Source: Candidatus Moranbacteria bacterium GW2011_GWE2_36_40 | Lineage (GTDB): Bacteria > Patescibacteriota > Minisyncoccia > Moranbacterales > GWC2-37-73 | DNA: 29,929 nucleotides | Direction of reading: 5' to 3' | Assembly (NCBI GenBank): GCA_000991645.1 | Contig: LBRX01000004.1 | Span: 1-29,929, forward strand | Part shown: piece after piece, positions 23,099-29,929 of the stretch | Numbering within the stretch: position 1 is the stretch's first letter | Layout of the letters: every line of letters begins with the position of its first letter | Program-made: the position numbers and the translations under genes | The notes under the pieces: model-generated | What the model was told of the DNA's origin: nothing | Database searches by the model: none | Seen by the model: the letters and a program-made list of their open reading frames with translations, nothing else

Positions 23099-24847
23099 AT
23101 GAGGATTGAAAATAAGCAATTGAGAGATTTCCTTCTTGATTCCAGTTTGCTGGATGTTAAAATGGTGGATGAAAATTTTGAGGAGGCGGAAAAAGGCAAC
23201 CAAAAGTTGGGTGATTTGTTGATGTCAAAAAAGCTTATTAATGAAATTGAATTAAGAAAACTGTATTCGTATATTCTTGGCATTCCTTTTGTAAATCTTG
23301 AAAAAGAAACTATAGCATCTGATATTCTGCAAATAATTCCAGAGCCTATTGCAAAAAAATATGAAATAATAGCTTTTGAAAAAGTTGGTAATGATTTGAA
23401 GGTTGCCATGAAAAATCCAGAGGATCTTCAAACTATAGATTTTATAAGAAAAAAAACAGGATTAAAAATAGTACCTTGCCTTACAACAGAAGAAAGTATC
23501 AGAGCAATCCTGAAACAGTATGAAAAAAGTTTGAAAGCAGAGTTTGGAGATATTATTAGTAAAAATTCAGAAGATGTTGATTCGGGTGCTGGAAGTGATG
23601 ATCTTGAAAAAATAGCGCAAGACCTTCCAATTATTAGAATTGTTGATACTTTGCTTAAGCACGCCATTTTGCAATCGGCCAGTGATATTCATGTTGAACC
23701 AGGAGAAAAAGAAGTTCATGTTAGATATCGTATTGATGGTGTTTTGCATGAAGCCATGACACTTCCTCGTCAAGTTCTGGATGGTCTTGTTGCTAGAATA
23801 AAAGTGTTGTCTAATTTGAAATTGGATGAACATCGTTTGCCACAAGATGGCAGGTTTAAAATAGAGAAAGATGGATACAAAATTTCTTTTCGCGTCAGCA
23901 TGCTGCCAGTTTTTGAAGGTGAAAAAATAGTTATGCGCTTGCTGGATGAAACATCGAAGGGTTTGACTCTCGAAAAAATGGGGTTGAATGGAAATGCACT
24001 TGAAGCTGTTCATAGACATATAAAAAGACCAAACGGAATGGTTTTGGTTACAGGACCAACTGGAAGTGGAAAAACAACAACGCTGTATACTATTATGGAT
24101 ATCTTGAATACTCCCGAGGTTAATATTAGCACAGTTGAAGATCCTGTTGAGTATAGAATGGTTAGAGTTAATCAAACTCAGACAAACGCTAAAATAGGAA
24201 TGACTTTTGCTGCAGCGCTTAGAGCTCTTTTGCGTCAGGACCCTGATATTATAATGGTCGGGGAAATTCGAGATGGGGAAACAATGCAAATTGCGGTTGA
24301 AGCAGCCATGACTGGGCATCTTGTGTTATCAACCTTGCACACCAATAGTGCAGCAGGAACATTGCCTAGACTTTTAGATATGGGTGCGGAGGCATTTTTG
24401 GTTGCATCCACGGTTAATGTGATAATAGGGCAAAGGCTTGTAAGAAAACTTTGCAATGAATGCAAAGTTGCATATAACCTTGGAGAAAAAGAAGTGAAGG
24501 CCTTGAGTGCAAATTTTGAAATGAGTGAGATTTTGGAAATGCTAAAAAAAGTTGAAGATCTTGGTGGAACGATTAATTCTAAGAGTAATTGGAAAAATAT
24601 AAGTTTTTATCGTCCAAAGGGTTGTGAACAATGCAGTAATGAAGGATATCATGGTCGTCTTGGCATCTATGAAGTTTTGGAAATGAATGAAATAATAGGA
24701 AAATTAATAACTTCAAATGCCTCATCTGATGATATTGAAAAAAAGGCCAGAGAAAATGGCATGCGTACGATGGGAGAAGATGGGTTCATAAAGGCTGTGC
24801 AAGGAATAACATCAATTGAAGAGGTGATGAGAGTAACCAAAGAATAA
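23099..24847 (+). CDS. pilB: Type IV pilus assembly ATPase PilB
   Basis: The hexameric ATPase that powers pilus extension from the cytoplasmic side. The 582 residues have an N-terminal MshEN/GspE_N-like domain (about 1-155) with LGDLLMSKKLI and ILGIPFVNLEKE, then the secretion ATPase core: the Asp box near SDIHVEPGEKEVHVRYRIDG, Walker A GPTGSGKTTTLYT (from about 319), Walker B DPDIIMVGEIRD (about 381) and the His box GHLVLSTLHTNSA. A zinc tetracysteine follows: CNEC at about 453-456 and CEQC at about 510-513, typical of PilB/GspE and absent from PilT. No SD site is visible. It is followed by pilC across a 76-bp junction holding a self-complementary repeat. Confidence 0.96.
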   Translation: MRIENKQLRDFLLDSSLLDVKMVDENFEEAEKGNQKLGDLLMSKKLINEIELRKLYSYILGIPFVNLEKETIASDILQIIPEPIAKKYEIIAFEKVGNDLKVAMKNPEDLQTIDFIRKKTGLKIVPCLTTEESIRAILKQYEKSLKAEFGDIISKNSEDVDSGAGSDDLEKIAQDLPIIRIVDTLLKHAILQSASDIHVEPGEKEVHVRYRIDGVLHEAMTLPRQVLDGLVARIKVLSNLKLDEHRLPQDGRFKIEKDGYKISFRVSMLPVFEGEKIVMRLLDETSKGLTLEKMGLNGNALEAVHRHIKRPNGMVLVTGPTGSGKTTTLYTIMDILNTPEVNISTVEDPVEYRMVRVNQTQTNAKIGMTFAAALRALLRQDPDIIMVGEIRDGETMQIAVEAAMTGHLVLSTLHTNSAAGTLPRLLDMGAEAFLVASTVNVIIGQRLVRKLCNECKVAYNLGEKEVKALSANFEMSEILEMLKKVEDLGGTINSKSNWKNISFYRPKGCEQCSNEGYHGRLGIYEVLEMNEIIGKLITSNASSDDIEKKARENGMRTMGEDGFIKAVQGITSIEEVMRVTKE

Positions 24848-24848
24848 C

Positions 24849-24920
24849 CAACAACAAGCAACTGACAACTAACAACAAATTCGAAACTGTTGTAGGTTGT
24901 AAGTTGCAAGTTGTAAGTTG
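24849..24920. repeat. Self-complementary CAACT-type junction repeat between pilB and pilC
   Basis: The left arm is built of words like CAACAAC, GCAACT and GACAACT (24850-24876), and the right arm of GTTGTAGGTTG, TAAGTTGC and AAGTTG (24889-24920). The arms are imperfect complements of about 28 bases with AAATTCGAAACT between. It ends 4 bp before the pilC start. Confidence 0.75.
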
Positions 24921-24923
24921 AAA

Positions 24924-26147
24924 ATGCCTAAGTATATTTATACAGCTAAGAGTTATGATGGGCAAACCAAGGGGGGTGAAGCGGTGGCTCAGGATGAAAA
25001 GAATCTCGCGCAACAATTGCGAAGTGAGGGATTTTTGGTTACCTCAATATCATTGGTTAAAGAAGAGGATACGAATAGTGTCAGTGTAAAATTTATGGAT
25101 AGGTTTAACACTGTTCCATTGAAAGAAAAAATGGTTTTTGCGAGAAACTTAAGTGTCATGGTTGCTTCAGGTCTCACTGTTTCTCGCGCAATTAATAATC
25201 TTGCACTACAAACTGAGAATAAAGTTTTTAAAAAAGTCTTATTGGATATTTTTGAAGAAGTTCAAGGTGGAAAATCATTAAGTGATTCCATGGCAAAATA
25301 TCCAAATGTTTTTGGAGAACTTTTTGTTAATATGGTTAGAGTTGGTGAAACTGCGGGTAATTTGGATGAAGTTTTGAAAATAGTTGCTGTTCAGCTTGAA
25401 AAAGAACATGACCTGAAGAGCAAGGTAAAGGGTGCAATGATTTATCCTGGGGTAATTTTGACTGTGATGATTGTTATTGGATATATTATGCTTACTTTCG
25501 TTTTGCCGAAACTCATGGGAGTTTTCAAGGACATGAATGCAGAGCTTCCAGTCATGACAAGAATGATTGTAAATTTGAGTGACATGCTGCGAAACAATGG
25601 ATTATTAACCGGCATTTTATTTGTTATTTTTGTATTGTTCATGCAGTGGTTTTTGAGGCAACCTTCTGGAAAAAAAGTATTAAGTTGGGTTTCCATAAAA
25701 TTTCCAATATTTAGTCCACTGGTTAAACAAATGAATTGCGCACGTTTTGCTAGAATATACAGCTCTTTGTTGAAAAGTGGAGTTGGTTCTGTCGAATCAT
25801 TGAAAATAATATCCAGAACACTAACAAATTATTATTATCAGAAAGTTCTCTTGGACAGTGTTGATGATATTCAAAAGGGCGTAAGTCTTAGTAAAATACT
25901 TTCAGAACATAGTGATATTTTTCCTGTGCTGGTTTCACAAATTGTGCAAGTTGGAGAAGAAACGGGAAAAACAGAAACAGTTTTGTTGCAATTGGCAGAA
26001 TTTTACGAGGATGAGGTTGATCAAATAACAAAAAATATGTCTGCTATCATCGAACCGCTTTTGATGGTTGTTATTGGAGCCGCAGTCGGATTTTTTGCGA
26101 TAGCAATGTTGCAACCTATGTATAGCATGATGGATACTATTAAATAG
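24924..26147 (+). CDS. pilC: Type IV pilus inner-membrane platform protein PilC
   Basis: The 407 residues show the PilC/GspF plan: a short N-terminal segment typical of the family (MPKYIYTAKSYDGQTKGGEA), then two cytoplasmic T2SSF domains, each followed by membrane helices. The first domain contains FARNLSVMVASGLTVSRAIN and the second FARIYSSLLKSGVGSVESLK; both end in the motif VGEE/TG (NMVRVGETAGNLDEVL and IVQVGEETGKTETVL). Helices lie at about 173-195, 220-240 and 378-400. PilC forms the membrane platform that couples PilB to pilin insertion. ATG 24924 is preferred over the in-frame TTG at 24918, which is inside the junction repeat. The gene is followed 16 bp later by a prepilin gene. Confidence 0.95.
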   Translation: MPKYIYTAKSYDGQTKGGEAVAQDEKNLAQQLRSEGFLVTSISLVKEEDTNSVSVKFMDRFNTVPLKEKMVFARNLSVMVASGLTVSRAINNLALQTENKVFKKVLLDIFEEVQGGKSLSDSMAKYPNVFGELFVNMVRVGETAGNLDEVLKIVAVQLEKEHDLKSKVKGAMIYPGVILTVMIVIGYIMLTFVLPKLMGVFKDMNAELPVMTRMIVNLSDMLRNNGLLTGILFVIFVLFMQWFLRQPSGKKVLSWVSIKFPIFSPLVKQMNCARFARIYSSLLKSGVGSVESLKIISRTLTNYYYQKVLLDSVDDIQKGVSLSKILSEHSDIFPVLVSQIVQVGEETGKTETVLLQLAEFYEDEVDQITKNMSAIIEPLLMVVIGAAVGFFAIAMLQPMYSMMDTIK

Positions 26148-26163
26148 GATTTATATAAATAAA

Positions 26164-27570
26164 GTGAATATTTTTATAAAAGATAAAGAAGGTTTTTCGC
26201 TAGTGGAAACATTGGTATTGTTAACTATCTTTATGATAGCTGGTTTGGCATTTTATAAGTCTTTTACAGTGGCTACAGCTTATATTATTGAATCTAAAAA
26301 TCGTTTGGCGGCAACACAGTTGGCAAATGAAAAAATGGAAATCATTCGCAGTTTGCCGTATGATAGTATTGGGACAAAAAAAACTGATGGTGCAGGTGGT
26401 TGGATCATGGGAATTCCTGGTGGTAATATCTTGGAATTCGAAGAAGTCACCAAAAATACACGCACTTTCTATGTCCATACCCTGGCTAAATATCAAGATG
26501 ATCCATATGATGGAACCGCGTTATTGGGAACTGATACTAGGCCAGCAGATTTTAAGGATGTTAGAGTTCAGGTTTCTTGGAATCCTGACTATATTGAAAC
26601 AAAATCAGCTTTTTTGGTTTCTCGTTTTGTGCCGCCGGGACTGGAAGGCAATTCAACCGGAGGAATTTTATCAGTTAATGTGCAGAATAATCAAGGGGTT
26701 CCAATTGATGATGTTGCTGTAAGGTTAACAAATACTAATACTGGCATTGATCAAACATACAATACAACAGAGGGTAATGTGACGTTTCTTGAAGTTCCTG
26801 AAGATTTGAATTCTAATTATAGAATCAGTATAAGCAAGAGCGGTTATTTTTCAGCGCATACTTATCCAGTATATGATGTATTAGTGCCAGGTTCTTTTAA
26901 TCCTATAGACAAAGACACCGCAATTACAACAGGGACAATGTGGACAAATTCCATAACTATGGATGAAAAAGTGGAATTAAAAATTCAAACCAAAGATATG
27001 CTCGGAGCTTTTGTTCCAGATGTTCAATTTTCATTAAGTGGTGGGAGGGAGCTGGGAACTGAGAATCCAACAAGTATTGTAAAAGTTTTTAGTTATAATC
27101 AAAGTGGTTTGGATTCTGGCGCTGCAGGGGAAATAATAATAACTGACCCTAGTGGATTAAGTTCTGGTATATATAATTTTAATCCAATCAATCCTGTTGG
27201 GTACGAATTTTTAAAGATGAGTTCGTCGACAAACAACTCAAATGAATTCTATTTACAGCCAAATACTGATCAAACTGAAAGTGCATTTTTCATGAAAACA
27301 GCTGAGAATTCAGTTCTAGTAACCGTTTTAAATAACGCTGATGCTACGCCACTGGTTGGTGCTACAGTTAATATTAAAGACGCCGGGTTAACTTATGATT
27401 TGACTGCAACCACTGATTATTCTGGCAGAGCTTTTTTTGTCAATGGTTCGAGTGCATTAAATTCAGGCGACCACACAATACTTGTGACAGCGAGTGGTTT
27501 TTCAGATAAATCAGAGAATGTTAATGTTAGTGGATTAGTTAAGGAGGAAATAATGCTTGACGCTATATAA
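26164..27570 (+). CDS. Prepilin-like protein with carboxypeptidase-regulatory-like domains
   Basis: The N-terminus has a type III prepilin signal: a basic leader, then KEG|FSLVETLVLLTIF with Glu at position 5 of the mature chain and a hydrophobic helix to about residue 36. The leader cut would be between Gly10 and Phe11. Residues about 36-155 form the pilin-like domain. The rest of the 468 residues looks like two or three beta-sandwich domains of the CarboxypepD_reg/Cna-B-like class (for example GGILSVNVQNNQGVPIDDVA and VLVTVLNNADATPLVGATVN). It resembles a large PilV-type minor pilin that could sit at the pilus tip and bind a surface; that role is inferred. GTG 26164 is the only good start. 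It lies 16 bp after pilC and 2 bp before the next prepilin. Confidence 0.85.
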   Translation: MNIFIKDKEGFSLVETLVLLTIFMIAGLAFYKSFTVATAYIIESKNRLAATQLANEKMEIIRSLPYDSIGTKKTDGAGGWIMGIPGGNILEFEEVTKNTRTFYVHTLAKYQDDPYDGTALLGTDTRPADFKDVRVQVSWNPDYIETKSAFLVSRFVPPGLEGNSTGGILSVNVQNNQGVPIDDVAVRLTNTNTGIDQTYNTTEGNVTFLEVPEDLNSNYRISISKSGYFSAHTYPVYDVLVPGSFNPIDKDTAITTGTMWTNSITMDEKVELKIQTKDMLGAFVPDVQFSLSGGRELGTENPTSIVKVFSYNQSGLDSGAAGEIIITDPSGLSSGIYNFNPINPVGYEFLKMSSSTNNSNEFYLQPNTDQTESAFFMKTAENSVLVTVLNNADATPLVGATVNIKDAGLTYDLTATTDYSGRAFFVNGSSALNSGDHTILVTASGFSDKSENVNVSGLVKEEIMLDAI

Positions 27571-27572
27571 AA

Positions 27573-28211
27573 ATGAAAAGAAAAAATTTTTTTAAAAATG
27601 GAGTAAGTTTGGTGGAGATGTTGGTTGCAATCACGATCCTTGTTTTGATTATGGGTGGGCTCACGGCGCTTCTTTCCAGGGGATGGAAAGTTAGATCTTT
27701 CGTGATGGAGGAGGGCGATGTTACTAAAATTGCTGCAGCTGGAATCGATTCACTTTCTAGCGATTTGCGAAAAGTGAGATATCCATGCGCTGGAATAAAT
27801 AACTTATATAATCCAATCCAATCAGGAAGCGATTTTGATCTTGTTGTTTATTTAAATGATGACGATGATGATGTTGTTGAAAGAGCGCATTATTTTTTAG
27901 AGGATAATCAACTAAAAAAGGGTATTAGGAATCCAGATGCAAATTGTGTTTTTGCCAGTGGCGACGAAACAGAAACAGTTGTTGCTAATTATGTCATGAA
28001 CGAATCTTCACAGCCTATTTTTCGTTTTTATAATCAGGATTATCCTGGGGACATTGTTAACAATCCATTAAGCACTTCGCCATCTTTGGCTGTTGATCAA
28101 GTTAGATTGATCAGAGTTCATTTGTGGATAAATATTAAGCCATTAACTGCTCCGGATAATGTGAATTTTGAAACGTTTGTAAATCTCAGAAATTTAAATG
28201 AGAATATTTAG
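27573..28211 (+). CDS. PilW/GspJ-like minor prepilin
   Basis: The leader is short and basic, and the class III site is NG|VSLVEMLVAITILVLIMGG, with Glu5 in place and a hydrophobic helix. Cleavage by a prepilin peptidase would be after Gly10. The mature region of about 200 residues has a pilin-like alpha-helix spine, then a beta-rich head with an acidic run (five Asp in LNDDDDDVVERA) that may bind calcium or another cation. Two Cys, in RYPCAGIN and DANCVFAS, could pair. It belongs to the PilW/GspJ-like minor pilins, which help start pilus assembly. The gene is 2 bp after the previous prepilin and 3 bp before the next gene, so they are almost certainly cotranscribed. Confidence 0.85.
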   Translation: MKRKNFFKNGVSLVEMLVAITILVLIMGGLTALLSRGWKVRSFVMEEGDVTKIAAAGIDSLSSDLRKVRYPCAGINNLYNPIQSGSDFDLVVYLNDDDDDVVERAHYFLEDNQLKKGIRNPDANCVFASGDETETVVANYVMNESSQPIFRFYNQDYPGDIVNNPLSTSPSLAVDQVRLIRVHLWINIKPLTAPDNVNFETFVNLRNLNENI

Positions 28212-28214
28212 TAT

Positions 28215-29795
28215 ATGAAAAATGAAAAAGGATCAGCAATTGCGTATGCGCTTGTCGTTATTGTGATACTCGGAATGTTGCTTTCGAGTCTTCTAACGTT
28301 TATTTCATCGCGGTTGACTGCTGGTTATCGTGCTGAATCAAAGCAGGAAGCTTTGCAAGTTGCAGAGGCAGGAGTATTTTTTTATCGCTGGTATTTGGCA
28401 CACAATACTGATGGACGCACAGCTCAGCAAATAGATAATTTTTGGTCAGGCACTCCGATAGGTGTTGGCTCCGTCTATGAGGATGACTTCGAGGATCCTT
28501 GGGGTGATCCAATTGGGAGATATCAAATTAGTATTGAGCCGCCAATTCAGGGCTCCACTATTGCAAATGCAACTGTAGTTGGCTGGACAAATAAGTATCC
28601 TCTAACCAAAAGAACCATAAAAATTCGCTTCAGACGACCATCTTGGAGTGAAAACATTGTTTTGGCTGATGATGATATGCGTTTCGGAAATGGCACGACT
28701 GTGTCCGGTAAAATTCATTCTAATAAGGGTATTCGTTTTGATGGATTGGCTCTGGGAAATGTTTCTAGCACGCTTGGTACGTACAATGATCCTGATCACC
28801 TAGGAGGCAATGAAATTGGAGTTCATACGCACAAACTTATAGATGGAACAGTTAATGATACTTTCAGAGCGGCTGAATCTAATCCAGCAAGTATTCCAAT
28901 TCGCACTGATGTTTTTCCTGCTGGAAGAAGAATACTTGTACCAGAAATACCATTTAACACGTTGGTTTCGGATTTGGGATTTATGCGTGCTGAAGCAGCC
29001 ATAAAATACGATAATGCTGGTGTTGGAAGAAGAATTATTCTTAAAGAAAATGGAAATTTTGATACGTGCAAAGTCAATAGTTACAGCATTGCTCCTGAAA
29101 CTAATTGTGGTTCCAGTATTTCACTTCCGGGGGATGCAACTTCCGCAACTAATGCAATTATTAATTATTTTGGTACGGTTTCTGGTGCAACAGGAGGCAA
29201 TGCTTGGAAAAATGGAACTTCATGTTTCACGACAGCTGGTTGTATTGCAGGTGCTTTTAATTTTATTGGTGGCACTAACGGTATATGTACCGTGAATTTG
29301 ACGACCGCTGCTATTCCCGATAATGGAATAATTTTTGTGGCTAATAATGTATGGGTGGATGGTGTTATTAATAATAAAAAAGTTACTATTGTGGCAGCTG
29401 AGCTTGACGACGAGCCTGGTTATACGGCTGTTAAGAAAAATATTTTTATTGGAATGAATAATATTTCATATACCAATCATGATGGAAGAGATATTATAGG
29501 ATTAATTGCTCAAAACAATATATTAACCATAAGAGACAGTCAAAATTTTTTGGAAATTGATGCCGCACTTTTAGCTAAGGATGGAAAAGTCGGAAGATGT
29601 TATTATAATGGAATCATAAAAAACACAATTACAATCAATGGCTCATTGGCAACAAAAATTCGTTATGGATTTGCCTATGGAAACACAGGATATATTAATA
29701 GGAATTTGAATTTTGATGATGATTTGCTTTATTATCCTCCTCCATATTTTCCGACTGGTTCACAATATGCTGTAGATCTTTGGGAGGAGCAGTAG
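28215..29795 (+). CDS. PilX-like prepilin with large beta-rich external domain
   Basis: The N-terminus is MKNEKG|SAIAYALVVIVIL, with a hydrophobic helix to about 32 and then the PilX-type sequence QEALQVAEAGVFFYRWY. The usual Glu5 is missing; the mature chain has Tyr at that position. PilX/GspK-like pilins are known to lack or tolerate loss of Glu5, which fits a tip or initiating subunit. The remaining 450 residues look beta-rich, with GTTVSGKIHSNKGIRFDG and several short Ser/Gly/Asn stretches and two Cys pairs (for example TCFTTAGCIAG); no catalytic motif is recognised. It is the last complete gene of the prepilin string, starts 3 bp after the PilW-like gene, and its stop leads into a low-complexity tract. 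Confidence 0.8.
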   Translation: MKNEKGSAIAYALVVIVILGMLLSSLLTFISSRLTAGYRAESKQEALQVAEAGVFFYRWYLAHNTDGRTAQQIDNFWSGTPIGVGSVYEDDFEDPWGDPIGRYQISIEPPIQGSTIANATVVGWTNKYPLTKRTIKIRFRRPSWSENIVLADDDMRFGNGTTVSGKIHSNKGIRFDGLALGNVSSTLGTYNDPDHLGGNEIGVHTHKLIDGTVNDTFRAAESNPASIPIRTDVFPAGRRILVPEIPFNTLVSDLGFMRAEAAIKYDNAGVGRRIILKENGNFDTCKVNSYSIAPETNCGSSISLPGDATSATNAIINYFGTVSGATGGNAWKNGTSCFTTAGCIAGAFNFIGGTNGICTVNLTTAAIPDNGIIFVANNVWVDGVINNKKVTIVAAELDDEPGYTAVKKNIFIGMNNISYTNHDGRDIIGLIAQNNILTIRDSQNFLEIDAALLAKDGKVGRCYYNGIIKNTITINGSLATKIRYGFAYGNTGYINRNLNFDDDLLYYPPPYFPTGSQYAVDLWEEQ

Positions 29796-29827
29796 TGTTA
29801 GTGTTATGTATAGTGTATAATGTATAA
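29796..29827. repeat. Low-complexity GTGTTA/TGTATA tract after the PilX-like gene
   Basis: Degenerate tandem words (GTGTTA, GTGTTATG, TATAGTGTATAATGTATA) begin directly after the stop codon. The style matches the tract at the thiI start (18143-18171). Confidence 0.55.
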
Positions 29828-29893
29828 AGAAAGAACTGGTCTAAAGTAATCATAGATTTTTCCCGAATATTGACCGAAAGTTAATCATAGAAA

Positions 29894-29929
29894 ATGCCAG
29901 ATAATGAAATCCTAGAAAAGTGCATTGTA
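29894..29929 (+). CDS. Possible start of a further gene, cut by the window edge
   Basis: An ATG at 29894 opens a frame that stays open for 12 codons (MPDNEILEKCIV) to the end of the window. No SD site is visible. A 10-bp direct repeat TAATCATAGA (29847-29856 and 29882-29891) precedes it. Too little is present to name a product, and the frame could be accidental. Confidence 0.25.
   Translation, partial: MPDNEILEKCIV

Noticed and set aside
1420..29795. Alternative genetic code with TGA read as Gly, as in some CPR lineages
   Set aside because: TGA ends several complete genes at their expected length (alr, ArsP-type permease, arsR), so the standard bacterial code applies.

Overview
The window most likely comes from a chromosome of a Candidate Phyla Radiation (Patescibacteria, Parcubacteria-type) bacterium. 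This is inferred from the AT-rich sequence, standard stop codons including TGA, many genes without a Shine-Dalgarno (SD) site, a giant surface protein, a ThiI without a rhodanese domain, and a compact type IV pilus locus beside a TrmB-type regulator. No rRNA, tRNA or CRISPR array was seen.

Layout. 1-92: two 19-bp direct repeats that look like the end of an IS21-type element lying mostly outside the window. 103-1106: a consensus promoter, two overlapping, visibly more GC-rich unknown genes and a terminator. 1363-2949: a metal(loid) cassette with a promoter, a perfect palindromic operator, an ArsR-type repressor, a decayed cation-efflux (CDF) gene and an ArsP-type permease. 3011-13140: a probable operon with a 2,645-residue membrane-anchored surface protein (Lys-rich tail, transmembrane anchor, two copies of a kelch-propeller module, Ig/FN3-like tail) followed by a MacB-type ABC ATPase and permease. 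13372-15244: endonuclease III with a degenerate Fe-S site, then alanine racemase. 15383-16884: an ECF-like sigma factor and a four-helix membrane protein. 16907-18145 (minus): ThiI. 18276-18598: a self-contained small-gene unit with its own promoter, very strong SD and terminator. 18677-19729: YchF GTPase. 19884-20664: two small membrane-protein genes on the minus strand, divergent from a TrmB-type regulator and served by one symmetric bidirectional promoter. 20683-29795: regulator, histidine kinase, response regulator, PilB, PilC and three prepilin-like proteins.

How the parts fit. The right-hand third reads as a type IV pilus assembly module with local signalling genes. The pilus motor (PilB), platform (PilC) and minor-pilin-like proteins are here; the major pilin, prepilin peptidase, PilT and PilM/N/O are not. 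The giant protein and its adjacent ABC transporter form a second envelope module. The small GC-richer genes stand out because they have strong ribosome-binding sites and their own promoters or terminators, unlike most of the larger genes. Self-complementary low-complexity repeats sit at several gene junctions.

The least explained parts are the giant-protein/MacB pair, the small-gene units with the symmetric divergent promoter, and the junction repeats. All functions are read from the sequence without database searches.
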